A stretch of 64,000 nucleotides of DNA from Skermanella aerolata KACC 11604. GTDB lineage: Bacteria; Pseudomonadota; Alphaproteobacteria; Azospirillales; Azospirillaceae. The position numbers and the translations under genes are program-made. Every line of letters begins with the position of its first letter. Position 1 is the stretch's first letter. Positions 52,307-63,239 of this stretch are shown here, in pieces. Under the pieces are notes generated by a model that was not told where the DNA came from, did not search any database, and was given only the letters and a program-made list of their open reading frames with translations. The stretch covers positions 1 through 64,000 of the forward strand of contig NZ_AVFK01000013.1 in assembly GCF_000936425.1 (NCBI RefSeq), given 5' to 3'.

Positions 52307-54430
52307 ATGTCGATCGGTGCTTCGATCAAACCCAACCTGCTCGCGATCGTGCCGCCCTATGCGATCTGGGGTCCTCCAGCGGGCGCAGCAGCGCTGCTGG
52401 CCTACCTAAAGGCCGCCGGCTGCCATGATTTTTCCTTCCTTGATCTTCGGCTGTTCGCCCCCGACGTGACAAAGCCGACTTACCGGGAGATCGGTCCCTT
52501 CGGTGAGTCGTTCGTCCTCGACGTGCCGGACCTCCCGCTGGTGCTCGCCGTGCTCGAACAGTTCCGGCTTGGCGGGGATCTCCTCGACCTGCCCGATGCG
52601 ATAGTCGAGCCGTTCTGCCAGGAGCGCGGCTTGAACTCACTGCACCTGCGCTCCTATCTCGCGCGCATGGGGCACCTCGTGACGTCGGTGTTCGACCGGA
52701 TTCCGGAGCTCCACTTCGTCGGCTTCTCGGTTTGGACCTCCAACTACCTGACGACGCTGCTTGCCGCCGCCTGCCTGAAGCGGCGCAAGGATGCTCCCTT
52801 CATCGTGGCGGGCGGGCCGCAGGTTTCGCAGAGTTCGACGGCGGCGCAACTCGGGCTCAGGGCAGGCCTCTTCGACGCCGTGGTCGTCGGCGAGGGCGAG
52901 CAGGCGCTGCTCGACCTCTATGCCGGTTTTTCGTCCACCCGGCGCAAGGTCGCCGCCCAAGTGGGAGGGACGCTCGCGATCGACCCGGACGACGGCGCTT
53001 TCGTCCACAAGCCGCGCGGGCTTCTGAAGCTTCAGGAATTGCCGCTGCCCGACTTCGACGAGATGCACCTTCCCGCCTACTCTTTGGGAGGCAAGCGCGT
53101 CGTCTCCTATCAGCTTTCGCGGGGATGCACAGACAAGTGCAGCTTCTGCAGCGAATGGGTCTTGTGGGAACGTTTCCGCCTGACGCAGATGGATCGCGCT
53201 GTCGCGGATGTGAGAGAACTCCAACGGCGTTGGGGCGCCGAGCGAATCTGGTTCACGGACTCGCTGCTGAACGGATCTCCCAACCATCTCAGGACCTTCG
53301 CCCAGGGTCTGATCGACAAGGACGTTCGGATCGACTGGAGCGGCTACATGCGCGCCCAAACCGACGCCGAAACCGCACGGCTGCTGCGCCGCTCGGGTTG
53401 CATGTGGGTCTTCGTCGGCGTCGAATCGCTGGACGACGAGACCCTTCGGCGGATGAACAAGCGCCGGACCGAACAGCAGAACCTTGACGCGGTGCAAGCC
53501 TTCCTCGACGCCGGGATCCAGGTCAAGGTCGGCCTGATTCCCGGTTTCCCGGGAGACACTCCCAAGAGCTTTCTCCGAACGGCCGCCCGGCTGCACCGCA
53601 TGATGGCGAACCATCGGCTGCTCGGAGTCAGCCACGAGGCCTTCACGGTGCTTCCGGGCCAGCCGATATATGACGACCTCGACGCCTTCGGCTTGACGCC
53701 TATCCCCTGGTCCGACGAGGTACTGGGCATAGCTCCGGCGCTGTCCGATATCGCCGCCCGGAGCCGGTGCCGGGTGGAGGGCGCCAACCAGGGGATCGAC
53801 CGGCTGGGCGAATATGCCGTGTCCCTGTCCCTCACCGGACCCGCCCAGCCCTTCGACGGCGATGCCGACCACCTGCGCGAGAAGATCACCGCGTACGACC
53901 TCGCCACCACGGCGCTCGGAGACGACGTGTGGCTGGTGCGCACCGTATCGTCCCTGGGCCACACCGTGGGTCTGCTGCTCACCACCGGGGAGCAGCGGGA
54001 CCTCTTGTCCTGTGCCGTCGAAGGAGTGCGTCCCGTCCCGGTGTGCGACGCTCCCGAACCGGGTGCCGCCATTCGCCGCCTGCTGGCCAGTCATGCCGTC
54101 GGCATCCCGCCGGAGGCGCCGCCCGTGGCCGCCGCGCGCTACCGATCGCTGCCGCCTCTCGCCGAGGGAGCGAGCCTTGCGATCGGACCGCATACGATCG
54201 CGCGGCGCATCGGATCTTTGCTGTGGCTGGCCAACCTCGCGACCGGCAACTTTCACGCGATCGGGATCGAGGACATCGTTGCAGCGGCCATCCTCTGTGG
54301 GGCCGAGCTACCGATGCTGCCCACCGCCGTCGATCTCACCGAGCGCGGGCTCCTTGTCTATGCAACCCTGCCCGCAGCGGCGCCGGCCGCGGCGCCCCGG
54401 GACAGGCGTCCCGCCTCCCCATCCGCGTGA
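52307..54430 (+). CDS. B12-binding-type radical SAM protein
   Basis: A 707-residue protein. Residues ~1-200 are a cobalamin-binding-type Rossmann domain (LLAIVPPYAIWGPPAGAAALLAYLKAAG; HFVGFSVWTS, PFIVAGGPQVSQSS) but without a DxHxxG histidine. The radical SAM core follows with the [4Fe-4S] motif CTDKCSFC (Cys274, 278, 281), then ERIWFTDSLLNGS and FVGVESLDDETLRRMNK. Residues ~500-707 are an unassigned Ala/Pro-rich extension. Such enzymes methylate carbon or do other radical chemistry. AAGGG precedes the ATG. It heads a plus-strand set with an aminomutase and an oxygenase. The reaction is unknown. Confidence 0.88.
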   Translation: MSIGASIKPNLLAIVPPYAIWGPPAGAAALLAYLKAAGCHDFSFLDLRLFAPDVTKPTYREIGPFGESFVLDVPDLPLVLAVLEQFRLGGDLLDLPDAIVEPFCQERGLNSLHLRSYLARMGHLVTSVFDRIPELHFVGFSVWTSNYLTTLLAAACLKRRKDAPFIVAGGPQVSQSSTAAQLGLRAGLFDAVVVGEGEQALLDLYAGFSSTRRKVAAQVGGTLAIDPDDGAFVHKPRGLLKLQELPLPDFDEMHLPAYSLGGKRVVSYQLSRGCTDKCSFCSEWVLWERFRLTQMDRAVADVRELQRRWGAERIWFTDSLLNGSPNHLRTFAQGLIDKDVRIDWSGYMRAQTDAETARLLRRSGCMWVFVGVESLDDETLRRMNKRRTEQQNLDAVQAFLDAGIQVKVGLIPGFPGDTPKSFLRTAARLHRMMANHRLLGVSHEAFTVLPGQPIYDDLDAFGLTPIPWSDEVLGIAPALSDIAARSRCRVEGANQGIDRLGEYAVSLSLTGPAQPFDGDADHLREKITAYDLATTALGDDVWLVRTVSSLGHTVGLLLTTGEQRDLLSCAVEGVRPVPVCDAPEPGAAIRRLLASHAVGIPPEAPPVAAARYRSLPPLAEGASLAIGPHTIARRIGSLLWLANLATGNFHAIGIEDIVAAAILCGAELPMLPTAVDLTERGLLVYATLPAAAPAAAPRDRRPASPSA

Positions 54431-54474
54431 TCCGGCCTGATCCCGGACGTGCCCCCTTACGGAGACCCAGCTCA

Positions 54475-55605
54475 ATGGCCGACCCAGCCCCAGCCAGCCC
54501 CAACCCGCCTCCTCACCTCGCCACCGAGGCCCGCTGGGGCGAATGGCGCCAGCAGCTCTCCAACCGCATCCGGACGATCGAGGAGTTGCGTGAGTGGATC
54601 GACATCACTCCGGCCGAAGTCGAAGCCATCGAGCGATGCCGCGGCAGATACCGCTGGAGCATCACCCAGTACTATGCCTCGCTGATGGATCGGCACGACG
54701 AGAACTGCCCCATCCGCCTTCAGGCCGTGCCCAGTCCCGGAGAGTTCGTGGAATACCTAGGCGCCGAAATCGATCCCGTGGGTGACATGGTCTACCGGAA
54801 GACCAACCGCGTGATCCACAAATACCCAGACCGGGTGGCGCTCCTTGTCACCAGCGTCTGCCCGGTATACTGCCGGCACTGCACACGCAAGTACCACACC
54901 ACCAACGTCGACGGCACGTATTTCGAGGAGCGGGAAGGGGCCTCCTTCGAGCCTGACATTCAGTACATCGCGGATCATCCCGAGATCCGGGACGTCCTCC
55001 TGACGGGGGGCGATCCGCTCATGTACACCGATCAGAAGCTCGAAGCCTTGCTTCGCGCCCTCCGGGACATACCCCATGTCGAGATCCTGCGCATCGGCAG
55101 CCGCTTTCCGGTGTTCATGCCCGCCCGGATCACCCCGGAACTCTGCCGCATGCTCGAATCCCTGCATCCGGTATGGTTGAACACGCAGTTCAACCACCCG
55201 AAGGAAGTCACGCCGGAAGCAGCCGCCGCCTGCGACATGCTGCTGCGTCACGGCATCCCCGTGCAGAACCAGTCGGTGCTGCTCAAGGGCGTCAACGACG
55301 ACGCCGGGACGATGCGAAACCTCGTGCAGGCGCTGCTCAGGATCCGCGTCCGGCCCTACTATCTGTATCACTGCGACAATGTCAGCGGCGTCTCCCACTT
55401 CATGACAAGCCTCGAAGAGGGGCGTGAGATCATGGAGCAGCTTCTTGGCTTCACCACCGGATTCTCCGTCCCGCAATACGTGCTCACGACGGACTACGGC
55501 AAGATTCCAGCCTCGCGGCAGGTCGTTCACCGCGATGAAGACGGTAATGTCTGGGTGGAAAACTACAAAAAGCAAAAGAAGAACCTGGGGCTCATCCTGC
55601 GCTGA
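54475..55605 (+). CDS. Lysine 2,3-aminomutase-family radical SAM enzyme (KamA-like)
   Basis: A 376-residue aminomutase. Radical SAM motif CPVYCRHCTRK (Cys129, 133, 136), GGDPLMYTDQKLE, LNTQFNHPKEVTPEA, NQSVLLKGVNDD, IRVRPYYLYHCDNVSG (family YY.Y.CD pattern), and a PLP-anchoring Lys expected in DYGKIPASR. These PLP/SAM enzymes shift the alpha-amino group to the beta-carbon, giving beta-lysine, beta-glutamate or beta-arginine type products. Slightly shorter than clostridial lysine 2,3-aminomutase (~416), lacking the multimer-forming C-terminal extension. It is not next to epm or lysine-fermentation genes, so a biosynthetic role is likelier. Substrate not determined. Confidence 0.88.
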   Translation: MADPAPASPNPPPHLATEARWGEWRQQLSNRIRTIEELREWIDITPAEVEAIERCRGRYRWSITQYYASLMDRHDENCPIRLQAVPSPGEFVEYLGAEIDPVGDMVYRKTNRVIHKYPDRVALLVTSVCPVYCRHCTRKYHTTNVDGTYFEEREGASFEPDIQYIADHPEIRDVLLTGGDPLMYTDQKLEALLRALRDIPHVEILRIGSRFPVFMPARITPELCRMLESLHPVWLNTQFNHPKEVTPEAAAACDMLLRHGIPVQNQSVLLKGVNDDAGTMRNLVQALLRIRVRPYYLYHCDNVSGVSHFMTSLEEGREIMEQLLGFTTGFSVPQYVLTTDYGKIPASRQVVHRDEDGNVWVENYKKQKKNLGLILR

Positions 55606-55679
55606 TACGAGTATCGGTGCATTCCCGCCTTGATCGATCGAGCGCATCCACACCAATTCATCAGAGAGGATAAGACAGC

Positions 55680-56465
55680 ATGAACGCAACAGATCCGGCG
55701 CCGCTTCGGGAGCTCGGCTGGACGAGGTATGACCGCGCGCGCATCCTCGGCGACTCGTTCGACGGATTCGGCAACTCGCTCGCGCAGCTCCAGCATTTCT
55801 TCCGTGACCTTCCGCCCGATCGTTACGCTCCGGACTCCGGACGGTTTCGCCGGCATACGCGGGGTGTATTCCTGCCCTGGGAAGACCGCCTGAGCTGGCT
55901 TCCGAACATCGAAGACGCCCAGTACGGAAGCGTCGTGGATTACGACATGCAGGGCTACAATCCGGAATTCGCCTCGGTGAAGCGGCAGATGCCCGCTGTT
56001 CCGGACGCCGTCCGAACGGACCCGCTCGTCGAGCGCATCGTGCGTTTCGACGTCGCGCAGACCTTGTGGCTCGGTGATTTCGCGCGGACGCCGCTCAGCG
56101 TGGGAGTGGGTTGCATGCTCCTTTCGGTAGACGAGGCAGGCCGGGAGGCCGCAGCCACGCCGAATGAGCTTCACAAGGATGGCGACGCCGTAGCCTTCAC
56201 CTTCATCCACCTCATTCTGCGCGACAACGTCGAAGGAGGAACGAACTACATCGCGCCGCCACGCTGCGTCGGCTTGCTCCCCTGTGAGCTGTCCAAGGCG
56301 ATGATCGACGCGGAGTTCACGCTCCATGACGAACTGGACAGCTTCGTTGTGCACAATTCGCGCGTGAGCCACCACGTCAGCCCGATCCGGCAGGATAAGG
56401 CGGGCGCGCCGGGTCGGCGCGGCGTGCTGATCGTGGCGGTGTCGCCGCTGGTCAAACAGCTCTGA
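55680..56465 (+). CDS. 2OG-Fe(II) dioxygenase, free amino acid hydroxylase family
   Basis: A 261-residue jelly-roll oxygenase of the 2OG-Fe dioxygenase family that includes L-isoleucine hydroxylases acting on free amino acids. Facial triad: HKDGD gives His165 and Asp167, the distal His is His231 or His232 in SRVSHHVSPI; VEGGTNYIA and GVLIVAVSP complete the core. Needs Fe(II) and 2-oxoglutarate. It starts 75 bases after the aminomutase with AGAGAGGA upstream, and probably hydroxylates the same amino acid or its beta-isomer. Confidence 0.85.
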   Translation: MNATDPAPLRELGWTRYDRARILGDSFDGFGNSLAQLQHFFRDLPPDRYAPDSGRFRRHTRGVFLPWEDRLSWLPNIEDAQYGSVVDYDMQGYNPEFASVKRQMPAVPDAVRTDPLVERIVRFDVAQTLWLGDFARTPLSVGVGCMLLSVDEAGREAAATPNELHKDGDAVAFTFIHLILRDNVEGGTNYIAPPRCVGLLPCELSKAMIDAEFTLHDELDSFVVHNSRVSHHVSPIRQDKAGAPGRRGVLIVAVSPLVKQL

Positions 56466-56470
56466 AGGGT

Positions 56471-56493
56471 GCGCGGAGCGGGCTCCGCCGCGC
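56471..56493. terminator. Possible bidirectional terminator between convergent cluster halves
   Basis: GCGCGGAG-CGGG-CTCCGC-type hairpin with a CGGAG/CTCCG core, in the 34-base gap between the dioxygenase and the convergent gene. No U-tract. Confidence 0.4.
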
Positions 56494-56499
56494 AGCGCT

Positions 56500-57834
56500 T
56501 CAAAGCAGGATCGCTTCCGGTAAGGGGGTGCAGCGGGCGGAGGCTACCAGCGCCGGCCAGTGGCGAATCAGGAACGCGAAGTCGTGGATTCCCTGGGCGA
56601 CCTCCTCCACGAAGTCGGGGCCGTGCTCGACGGCTTCTGCCACGGCCAGGAGGCGGCCCCTGCGCGCGGCGTCGTCCGCTTCCCCCGCAGCGGTGCGGTA
56701 GATCGCCGCGAAAGCAGAGGGCATGCCGGTCATGATGGGCATGGAAGCCTCCAGGGCGGCGAGAAGGCTGGCGAGGTATGCCGCGGTGTCGACGCCGCCG
56801 GACGTGGTGAGGAAGTCGGTCGGACGCGCGCGCAGGGTGCGGTGGTGGGCGACGAGCACCGGCCAGACGATCATATGGCGGAGGTCGCGGCGCGCATAGT
56901 CGACCACGGCGTCGAGGTCGCGCTGCCCGGCGCGCGCGGCGTCGTAGCGGTGCAGCACTTTCCGGGAGTGATAGATGATCGGCCGTCCAAGGAAGCGCAG
57001 GGCATTGCGGCGGAGATAGTCGCTGCCCAGGGTGCCGCGGATGGGCATCTCGGGCAACTCCAGGAAGATGTCGGCGATGGTGCTGGCGCCTACGCAGGTG
57101 CGGGCATTTACGTCCTCTTCGAAGAAGTCGCGATCATGGCGGATATCCGGGCCGGAAACCATGTATTGGTCCGTTTCCCGCATCAGCGCCTCGCGGGAGG
57201 CATCTGGAGAGGCGAGAAGCTCGATTTCCACGACGTGCCGGACATCGACCGCGAGCAGGTCGCGGCGGTCATGCACGGCGCTCCCGAAGGCGTCGGTGCC
57301 GACGAAGGAAACGATATCGGCAGCGGCGAGCGTTCCGCTTGCTACTTCGAGATCGAGCTCGACGACGCGTGCATCGATCGCCTGGAGTTCAAGAACACAG
57401 GGATAGGCGGGGCCGAGGCCGGGCCTGTCATCGATGCGCACGTCGGAGTCCCGGCGGTGAAGTACCCGCGCTCCGACCGCCGCCGCAAGGAGCGCCGCCT
57501 TGTTCGGTCCGGCGCCGTAGGCCGCTTCACGGGGATGCAGCAGGGTCAGCAGCCGCTCTCGTTCGTTCGCCAGCAGGCCGGCGCCGTCGACGACGGCGCG
57601 CAGGAAGGCAGCGGTTCCCGCCCAGTTCATATGGGCGACGTCGATCCCGTGGCGGGTACGCGCCGCAGCCAGGGCATCTCGGTGGGCGCCGTTCCACGGA
57701 CGGTCGGCGTGCTCGATGAGCGCGACGAGGCAGCTGCCGGTTCTCTCGCGGATCAGCAAAGCCTCTTGAGCGAGCTGCTCGACTTGATCGGCGCATTGCC
57801 GATCCGTCGGCACGTATATCAGGTTGGCAGGCAT
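56500..57834 (-). CDS. Uncharacterised protein with glycosyltransferase-like acidic motif (DUF6271-like)
   Basis: A 444-residue cytoplasmic protein. The opening (MPANLIYVPTDRQCADQVEQL) looks like a nucleotide-sugar-binding strand-helix; YGAGPNKAALLAAAVGARVL-HRRDSDVRID resembles the acceptor/DxD region of GT-A glycosyltransferases (Asp-Ser-Asp). Similar proteins (I recall DUF6271) occur in actinobacterial natural-product clusters, but this could not be verified. ATG lies 16 bases inside the end of the upstream gene, with GGAG five bases before: translational coupling. Predicted sugar or aminoacyl transfer is inference. Confidence 0.6.
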   Translation of the reverse strand: MPANLIYVPTDRQCADQVEQLAQEALLIRERTGSCLVALIEHADRPWNGAHRDALAAARTRHGIDVAHMNWAGTAAFLRAVVDGAGLLANERERLLTLLHPREAAYGAGPNKAALLAAAVGARVLHRRDSDVRIDDRPGLGPAYPCVLELQAIDARVVELDLEVASGTLAAADIVSFVGTDAFGSAVHDRRDLLAVDVRHVVEIELLASPDASREALMRETDQYMVSGPDIRHDRDFFEEDVNARTCVGASTIADIFLELPEMPIRGTLGSDYLRRNALRFLGRPIIYHSRKVLHRYDAARAGQRDLDAVVDYARRDLRHMIVWPVLVAHHRTLRARPTDFLTTSGGVDTAAYLASLLAALEASMPIMTGMPSAFAAIYRTAAGEADDAARRGRLLAVAEAVEHGPDFVEEVAQGIHDFAFLIRHWPALVASARCTPLPEAILL

Positions 57835-58733
57835 GCGAACTCCGGGTCGGATGGTTCAGAGGACGGATCGACCGTCGCAAGGTCCACGTTACGCACGCGC
57901 ACGTACCAGTGCACGTGGAGGCGATAGGGCCGGCCGTCCACCGAGACCGGCACCGGCGGCATATGCGTCCAGCAGCCAAGCGGGCGGGCCGGGCAGCGGC
58001 GGCTCAACGAGATTGCCCGCATCGATGCACGGTTCACGATCTCCTCCTGGCCGAGATCGGCGAGGTGGACGAGCGGCCCGAAGCTGGCGCGTTCGGCCGG
58101 ATCGAGCGGCTCGACGCCCTGTACAGCGAAGGTCATGCCGACGACGTGGCGGATGCGCAGCTCCGGCGGCAGCGCGGCATTGCGCCGCCGCAGCTCCCGC
58201 ATGCCGGCCCACCGTGCGTCGCCGGCGAGTTCGCGCTGCGGCCACTCCGGCAGAACGCCCAGAAAATCGATGAGCGCGGTCGCCTGTGGGCCGTCCTCGA
58301 TGATCGTGTCGTACAGGGTGCGGTCATAGATCTCGACCGGCTCCTTCGACAACTCCCGCATCACCCAGTCGTCGCTGGGCAGATGGTATACGCAGTCCGC
58401 GGCTACCTCGAAGCGGCCATCCGGGCGGAACGGTGCTGCTTCGGCAATTATGTGTTCTCCCGATCCGGGCCAGGAACGAACTTGATCGAGCGAAACCGTC
58501 TCGATGTAGCCCCCGTGCCGGCTCCAATCCTCGCGCAGGCGGGCGAAGGCGGCGTGCTTGCAAGGATCGTCTCGATGCGCACAAAGGTCCATCGTCGCGC
58601 GGACGATCGCGTCGCCGATGAACAGGCGCCGGTATCTGCCATACCATGCCCGCGCCTGGGCATCGCCCGCATCCTGCGGCACGATGCGGGTGGCCGATGC
58701 CCGAACCGCGGCCGTGGAGGACGATGGGCTCAT
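57819..58733 (-). CDS. Hypothetical protein of the radical-SAM cluster
   Basis: A 304-residue protein with no domain recognised. Polar, no signal peptide or membrane segment. Noticeable stretches are WYGRYRRLFIGDAIVRATMDL, FEVAADCVYHLPSDDWVM, and a C-terminal PYRLHVHWYVRVRNVDL strand pair. It is translated together with the downstream glycosyltransferase-like gene (16-base overlap), and both converge on the aminomutase/oxygenase arm, so they probably act in the same pathway. Start ATG 58733 (MSPSSSTAAVRA); a TTG 27 bases upstream is also possible and neither has a strong ribosome site. Confidence 0.6.
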   Translation of the reverse strand: MSPSSSTAAVRASATRIVPQDAGDAQARAWYGRYRRLFIGDAIVRATMDLCAHRDDPCKHAAFARLREDWSRHGGYIETVSLDQVRSWPGSGEHIIAEAAPFRPDGRFEVAADCVYHLPSDDWVMRELSKEPVEIYDRTLYDTIIEDGPQATALIDFLGVLPEWPQRELAGDARWAGMRELRRRNAALPPELRIRHVVGMTFAVQGVEPLDPAERASFGPLVHLADLGQEEIVNRASMRAISLSRRCPARPLGCWTHMPPVPVSVDGRPYRLHVHWYVRVRNVDLATVDPSSEPSDPEFACLPT

Positions 58734-58958
58734 ATCGGGGACAGGGATGAGGGGGACCAACCGGACGAGGGTTGATTTGTCAAGGACGGCACCATCGACC
58801 GAAGGCTCAAACTGATCGTTTCGCGTAAGCGAACCCTATGGGATTTAGGGTAAAATGTCAATGAAATGCAACTATGCGCACATAATTCTACGATGGTTTC
58901 AATTTCATTCGTGGGCCGGCTCCCGCTTCGGCACAACTGATGCCGCCTAAAACAGGCT
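58734..58958. other. Intergenic region with small hairpin
   Basis: 225 bases, AT-rich around 58830-58890. TTCGC-GTAA-GCGAA (58820-58833) is a 5-base hairpin. It should hold the promoter of the minus-strand pair (57.8-58.7 kb) and the 3' end of the HlyD gene. Nothing else was identified. Confidence 0.4.
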
Positions 58959-60351
58959 TCATCTTTCACGCAGGCTTTCCTGTTTATATCGAAGCATCGG
59001 GGCCAGCAGGTATTCGATGACGCGGCGCTGGTCGGTCTTGATCTCGACCGAAACCGCCATGCCGGGGCCGAGCGGGATCTCCTGGCCGTCCACCGCCATG
59101 ACGGTCCGGTCCATCGACACCCGCGCCGTGTAGACGGGGCCGTCCGGGGTGCGCGGCCGGTTCTGGCCGTCGGCGGCGTTGGCCGCCGGCGTCGGGGTCA
59201 AGGCATCCCGCGACAGGTGCAGCACCTGCCCGCGCAGCAGGCCGTACTTGGTGAACGGGAAGGTTTCGACCTTGATCTCCGCCTCCTGGTCCTCGCGCAC
59301 GAAGCCGATATCGCGGTTGAGCACCAGCGCCTCGATCTGGAGCTTCGCATCGCGCGGCACGATCACCATCAGCTTCTGAGCCGGCGTCACCACCCCGCCG
59401 ACGGTATGGACATCGAGTTGCTGGACCACACCATCGATGGGGGCGGTCAGGCGCAGGCGCCCGTGACGGTCCTCGGCCTTGATCAACTCCTGGCGCAGCC
59501 CGGCCAGCTTGCGCTCCGCCTCCGCGATGGCGCTCAGGGTGACGCTCCTGAACTCCTGCTCGGCCTGCCGGGCACTGTCGCGCAGCGTCACGATCTGGGC
59601 ATCCAGCTGGGTGAGCCGGTGGTTCTGGATCGACAGGTCCTGCTCGGCCTCGACCAGTTCCTGCTGAAGCTCCAGCGCGCTTAGCTTGGGCGTCAGGTCC
59701 CTGCGGGCGAGGTATTGCAGCGCCTCCACCCGCTCGCGAATCAGCGGCAGCGTCGTCCGGAGCTTCGTCTGCTCCGCCACGACGCCGGACCGCTCGGCCT
59801 GACGCTGGAGCAGTTCGTTGCCCAATCCCGCGATCTTCGACTGGTACTCGCCCAACTTGCTGCGCAGCAGTTCCCGGTGCAGCACCGCCAGAACAGGATC
59901 GGTGCCCTGCGGCAGGTCGAGGACGGCCACGGCTGCCGGAACATGGGCGTCGGCGGCGTCCAGGGCAGCGTGGAGGCGGATGCCCTCGATCGCGGTTTCG
60001 GTCACCTCACGCGACAGACGGTCGCGCTCCGCGGCACTCTCGGTCGGATCCAGCTCGATCAGCATGTCGCCGGCCGTGACGGACTGGCCGTCGCGGACAT
60101 GGATGAACCGGACGACGCCCAGTTCCTTGGGCTGGATCAGTTTGCTGCCTTCGTCCGGGACGATCCGGCCCTCGGCCACGGCGACGACGTCGACATGGCC
60201 GAACCAGGCCCAGACCAGGGCCGTGACCAGGAACCCGGCCAAGGCCAGCGCGGTGGCGCGTCCGGCGGGAGAAGGCGGGGTCTCGACGATCTCAAGGGCC
60301 GCCGGCAGGAATTCCAGCTCGTGGCGGTTCCGCTTCAGGCGCGCTGCCGAT

Positions 60352-60368
<17 letters not shown>
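58959..60368 (-). CDS. Type I secretion membrane-fusion protein (HlyD family)
   Basis: A 469-residue periplasmic adaptor: short cytoplasmic N-terminus, one membrane helix (TALALAGFLVTALVWAWFG), biotinyl-lipoyl halves (IQPKELGVVRFIHVRDGQSV...; TAPIDGVVQQLDVHTVGGVV), long alpha-hairpin coiled coil (~170-330) and C-terminal beta-barrel ending EIKTDQRRVIEYLLAPMLRY, the HlyD family signature. GGGGAGG precedes the ATG; it overlaps the ABC transporter gene by 17 bases. It bridges the inner-membrane ABC protein to a TolC-like channel, which is not encoded here. Confidence 0.93.
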
Positions 60369-62535
<2,167 letters not shown>

Positions 62536-62815
62536 TTCGGAACGGGTTGACGTGCTGTAACCGGGAGTCCCGCCCCATCGGCCATGGTGCCGCCGGATGC
62601 GTCCTGATATCAGGAGCACAAAGATGTAATGACAAGATGAAATTCGCGCAATGCGGCATGTTGACGATGCAACATCCTACAATCCCGGCCGATTGATTTC
62701 CGCAGCGTATGAAATCGAGCAGTGCTATTCAGGATTGAAGTTACAAGATTATGCTACTGCTATTTCTTATCTAGGTGAAAGCCATAGTAGGCTGAAATCA
62801 AAGTCGATCCTTGCC
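62536..62815. other. Intergenic region, no gene seen
   Basis: 280 bases with AT-rich centre (62690-62800). No repeat or ORF of note. It should contain the promoter of the type I secretion operon and the end of the VOC gene. Confidence 0.4.
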
Positions 62816-63223
62816 TCAGACATAGGGAAACTGGACGCACTGGCTGTCGTACTGGTGAAATTCGACCGGGGTCCCATCCGGGTCGGCGATGGTGAACTGC
62901 AAGGTGCGGTCGGTTCGGCCCCGCTTCACCTCAGCGGCGAGGCCCAGCGTCCGGACATGGGCCGCCGTTGCTTCGATATCTTCGACTTCGAAGCACAGGT
63001 GGCGGAACAGGCCGCGGCCGGACCGAGACTCCGGGTCCTGTTCGTTGAACAGTTCCAGGAACGTGCCTGGGGCGACGGTCAGCAGGACGCCGTAGCGCTC
63101 GCCGGCGAGGTTGACGAACTCGTGGATGACACGGGCTTCCATCAGACTGCCGTAGAACGCGATCAGGCGCTCAAGGTCGAACGTGCCGAGACAGACATGG
63201 GCGAGGCGGCGCACCGGGGGCAT
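62816..63223 (-). CDS. VOC-family (glyoxalase-fold) protein
   Basis: A 135-residue single-module vicinal-oxygen-chelate protein: RRLAHVCLGTFDLERLIAFYGSLM with metal-ligand His in LAHVCL, FLELFNEQ, FRHLCFEVEDIEATAAHV and FTIADPDGTPVEFHQYD (ligand Glu). Typical of lactoylglutathione-lyase/dioxygenase-like folds; substrate not predictable. GGGGAGGAG seven bases before ATG. It follows the methyltransferase gene by 16 bases, so both are in one operon. Confidence 0.85.
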   Translation of the reverse strand: MPPVRRLAHVCLGTFDLERLIAFYGSLMEARVIHEFVNLAGERYGVLLTVAPGTFLELFNEQDPESRSGRGLFRHLCFEVEDIEATAAHVRTLGLAAEVKRGRTDRTLQFTIADPDGTPVEFHQYDSQCVQFPYV

Positions 63224-63239
63224 GGCGGATCTCCTCCCC

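Noticed and set aside
52637-54256. 539-codon minus-strand frame opposite the radical SAM gene
   Set aside because: No ribosome site or domain; shadow of the plus-strand gene.
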